Of a stretch of DNA of 29,641 nucleotides, positions 29,034 to 29,641 are shown piece by piece. Where the stretch lies: assembly GCA_012523155.1 (NCBI GenBank), contig JAAYJB010000089.1:1-29641 (forward strand). Reading direction: 5' to 3'. The position numbers and the translations under genes were made by a program. This DNA is from Synergistaceae bacterium (GTDB lineage Bacteria; Synergistota; Synergistia; Synergistales; Aminobacteriaceae). Under the pieces are notes generated by a model that saw only the letters and a list, made by a program, of their open reading frames with translations, did not search any database and had not been told where the DNA came from. Numbering within the stretch: position 1 is the stretch's first letter; every line of letters begins with the position of its first letter.

Positions 29034-29641
29034 TCAGCGTTTTGCAGCCTTCCCGAGGACGGAACGTATGGCATCCGCCGACCGGGTGATATCGTCGTCG
29101 GAGGTTGCCCAGTTCGACACCGAGATGCGCATGGCGGCCATTCCCTTCCATACGCTTCCCCCGGCCCAGCAGGTGCCTTCTTCCTGGACTGCCGCCGTGA
29201 CCATGCGTGTGAAGGCATCACTGTCGGATCCGGGGCAGGAAAACCGTACGAGGACCTGGTTGAGCACAACATCGTTGAGAATTGTGACCATGGGGTCATC
29301 TGACAGGAGCGAAGCCATGAGACGGGCCTGCCGGCAGTTCTGCTCCACCATCTCCAGCACCCCTTTCCTTCCCAGGCTTTTCAGCCCGCAGTACAGCGGA
29401 AAGGCCCGTGCCCTCCTTGAGGATTCAGGGACCCACTGGGAGGGATCGCGCACCTCTCCCTCTCCCGCGATGTAGTAGGGGGCGTTGAGGGCCATGGAAG
29501 CCCTGTGGGCGGCCCCGTTTCTCACTATGGCGATCCCCGAGTCGTAGGGGACGTTCAGCCACTTGTGGGCGTCGGTGGCCCAGGAATCAGCGAGCTCTAT
29601 GCCGCGTGTATGGTGATCGAGGGACGGCAGTACCCTCCCCC
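29034..29641 (-). CDS. PLP-dependent group II decarboxylase-like protein (partial)
   Basis: This is the C-terminal part of a gene that continues past the right edge; 202 full codons are visible. The stretch ADSWATDAHKWLNVPYDSG contains the PLP-binding lysine in the HKW motif of group II (glutamate, aromatic or aspartate) decarboxylases. It is followed by the small domain with FSCPGSDSDAFTRMV and the AMRISVSNWATSDDDI pattern. It may act on an aromatic or acidic amino acid, but the substrate cannot be told from this part. No strong terminator follows, only a short CCTGCAGG palindrome before T6. Confidence 0.85.
   Translation of the reverse strand, partial: GRVLPSLDHHTRGIELADSWATDAHKWLNVPYDSGIAIVRNGAAHRASMALNAPYYIAGEGEVRDPSQWVPESSRRARAFPLYCGLKSLGRKGVLEMVEQNCRQARLMASLLSDDPMVTILNDVVLNQVLVRFSCPGSDSDAFTRMVTAAVQEEGTCWAGGSVWKGMAAMRISVSNWATSDDDITRSADAIRSVLGKAAKR

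Noticed and set aside
1..29641. CRISPR arrays, tRNA or rRNA genes, insertion sequences
   Set aside because: I looked for regularly spaced repeats, cloverleaf-like ends and transposase motifs on both strands and saw none; a covariance or repeat search would be needed to exclude them fully.

Overview
The window reads as chromosomal DNA of an anaerobic, amino-acid-using bacterium of fairly high GC content. The best guess is a member of the Synergistota. This is inferred from the gene mix (a complete branched-chain amino acid ABC operon, Trk potassium uptake, a class I hybrid-cluster protein with its own ferredoxin, a stand-alone FMN glutamate-synthase-type protein, an ECF transporter, copper export) and from strong Shine-Dalgarno sites with frequent GTG starts. 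No rRNA, tRNA, CRISPR array or intact insertion sequence was seen, so the assignment is tentative.

Layout. Positions 1-119 are the 3' end of an unidentified gene. 234-4678 is livH-livM-livG-livF-livK, closed by a strong terminator. 4823-5482 is a CTP-dependent phytol/dolichol-kinase-like membrane protein. 5592-9904 is trkA followed by two tandem trkH paralogs. 9981-10307 is a small cupin. 10416-13318 is a redox or nitrosative-stress unit: an Rrf2 regulator with a perfect palindromic operator over its own promoter, a ferredoxin-like protein translationally coupled to it, and hcp. A decayed second copy of the ferredoxin gene lies just beyond the hcp terminator. 13755-16171 (minus) pairs a periplasmic binding protein with a membrane diguanylate cyclase. 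16462-18015 (minus) is the FMN glutamate-synthase-like protein.

A palindrome-rich gap (18016-18675) leads into two tiny coupled leader frames, a PPC/DUF296 protein, an ECF S component and an unusual 690-residue protein that fuses the ECF T component to both ECF ATPases (19695-21767). The copper module copZ-copA (21918-24344) has a candidate copper-responsive operator and an intercistronic terminator. It converges on a solitary kduI (24420-25253, minus), which has a long leader containing its own terminator. 25831-28583 (minus) holds a small BFD-like protein and a type II restriction-modification operon: m5C methyltransferase, NgoMIV-family endonuclease and Vsr. An AT-rich gap separates this from a truncated PLP-dependent group II decarboxylase-like gene at the right edge.

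How the parts fit. Transport and ion homeostasis dominate (Liv, Trk, ECF, Cop). The Rrf2-ferredoxin-hcp unit looks like a self-regulated NO or hydroxylamine defence cassette. The most unusual items are the T-A-A ECF fusion with one canonical and one degenerate predicted ATP site, the methyltransferase that appears to start at an ATT codon behind a perfect ribosome binding site, the pseudogene echo of the hcp-linked ferredoxin, and the chain of ATGA-coupled leader frames in front of the ECF operon.
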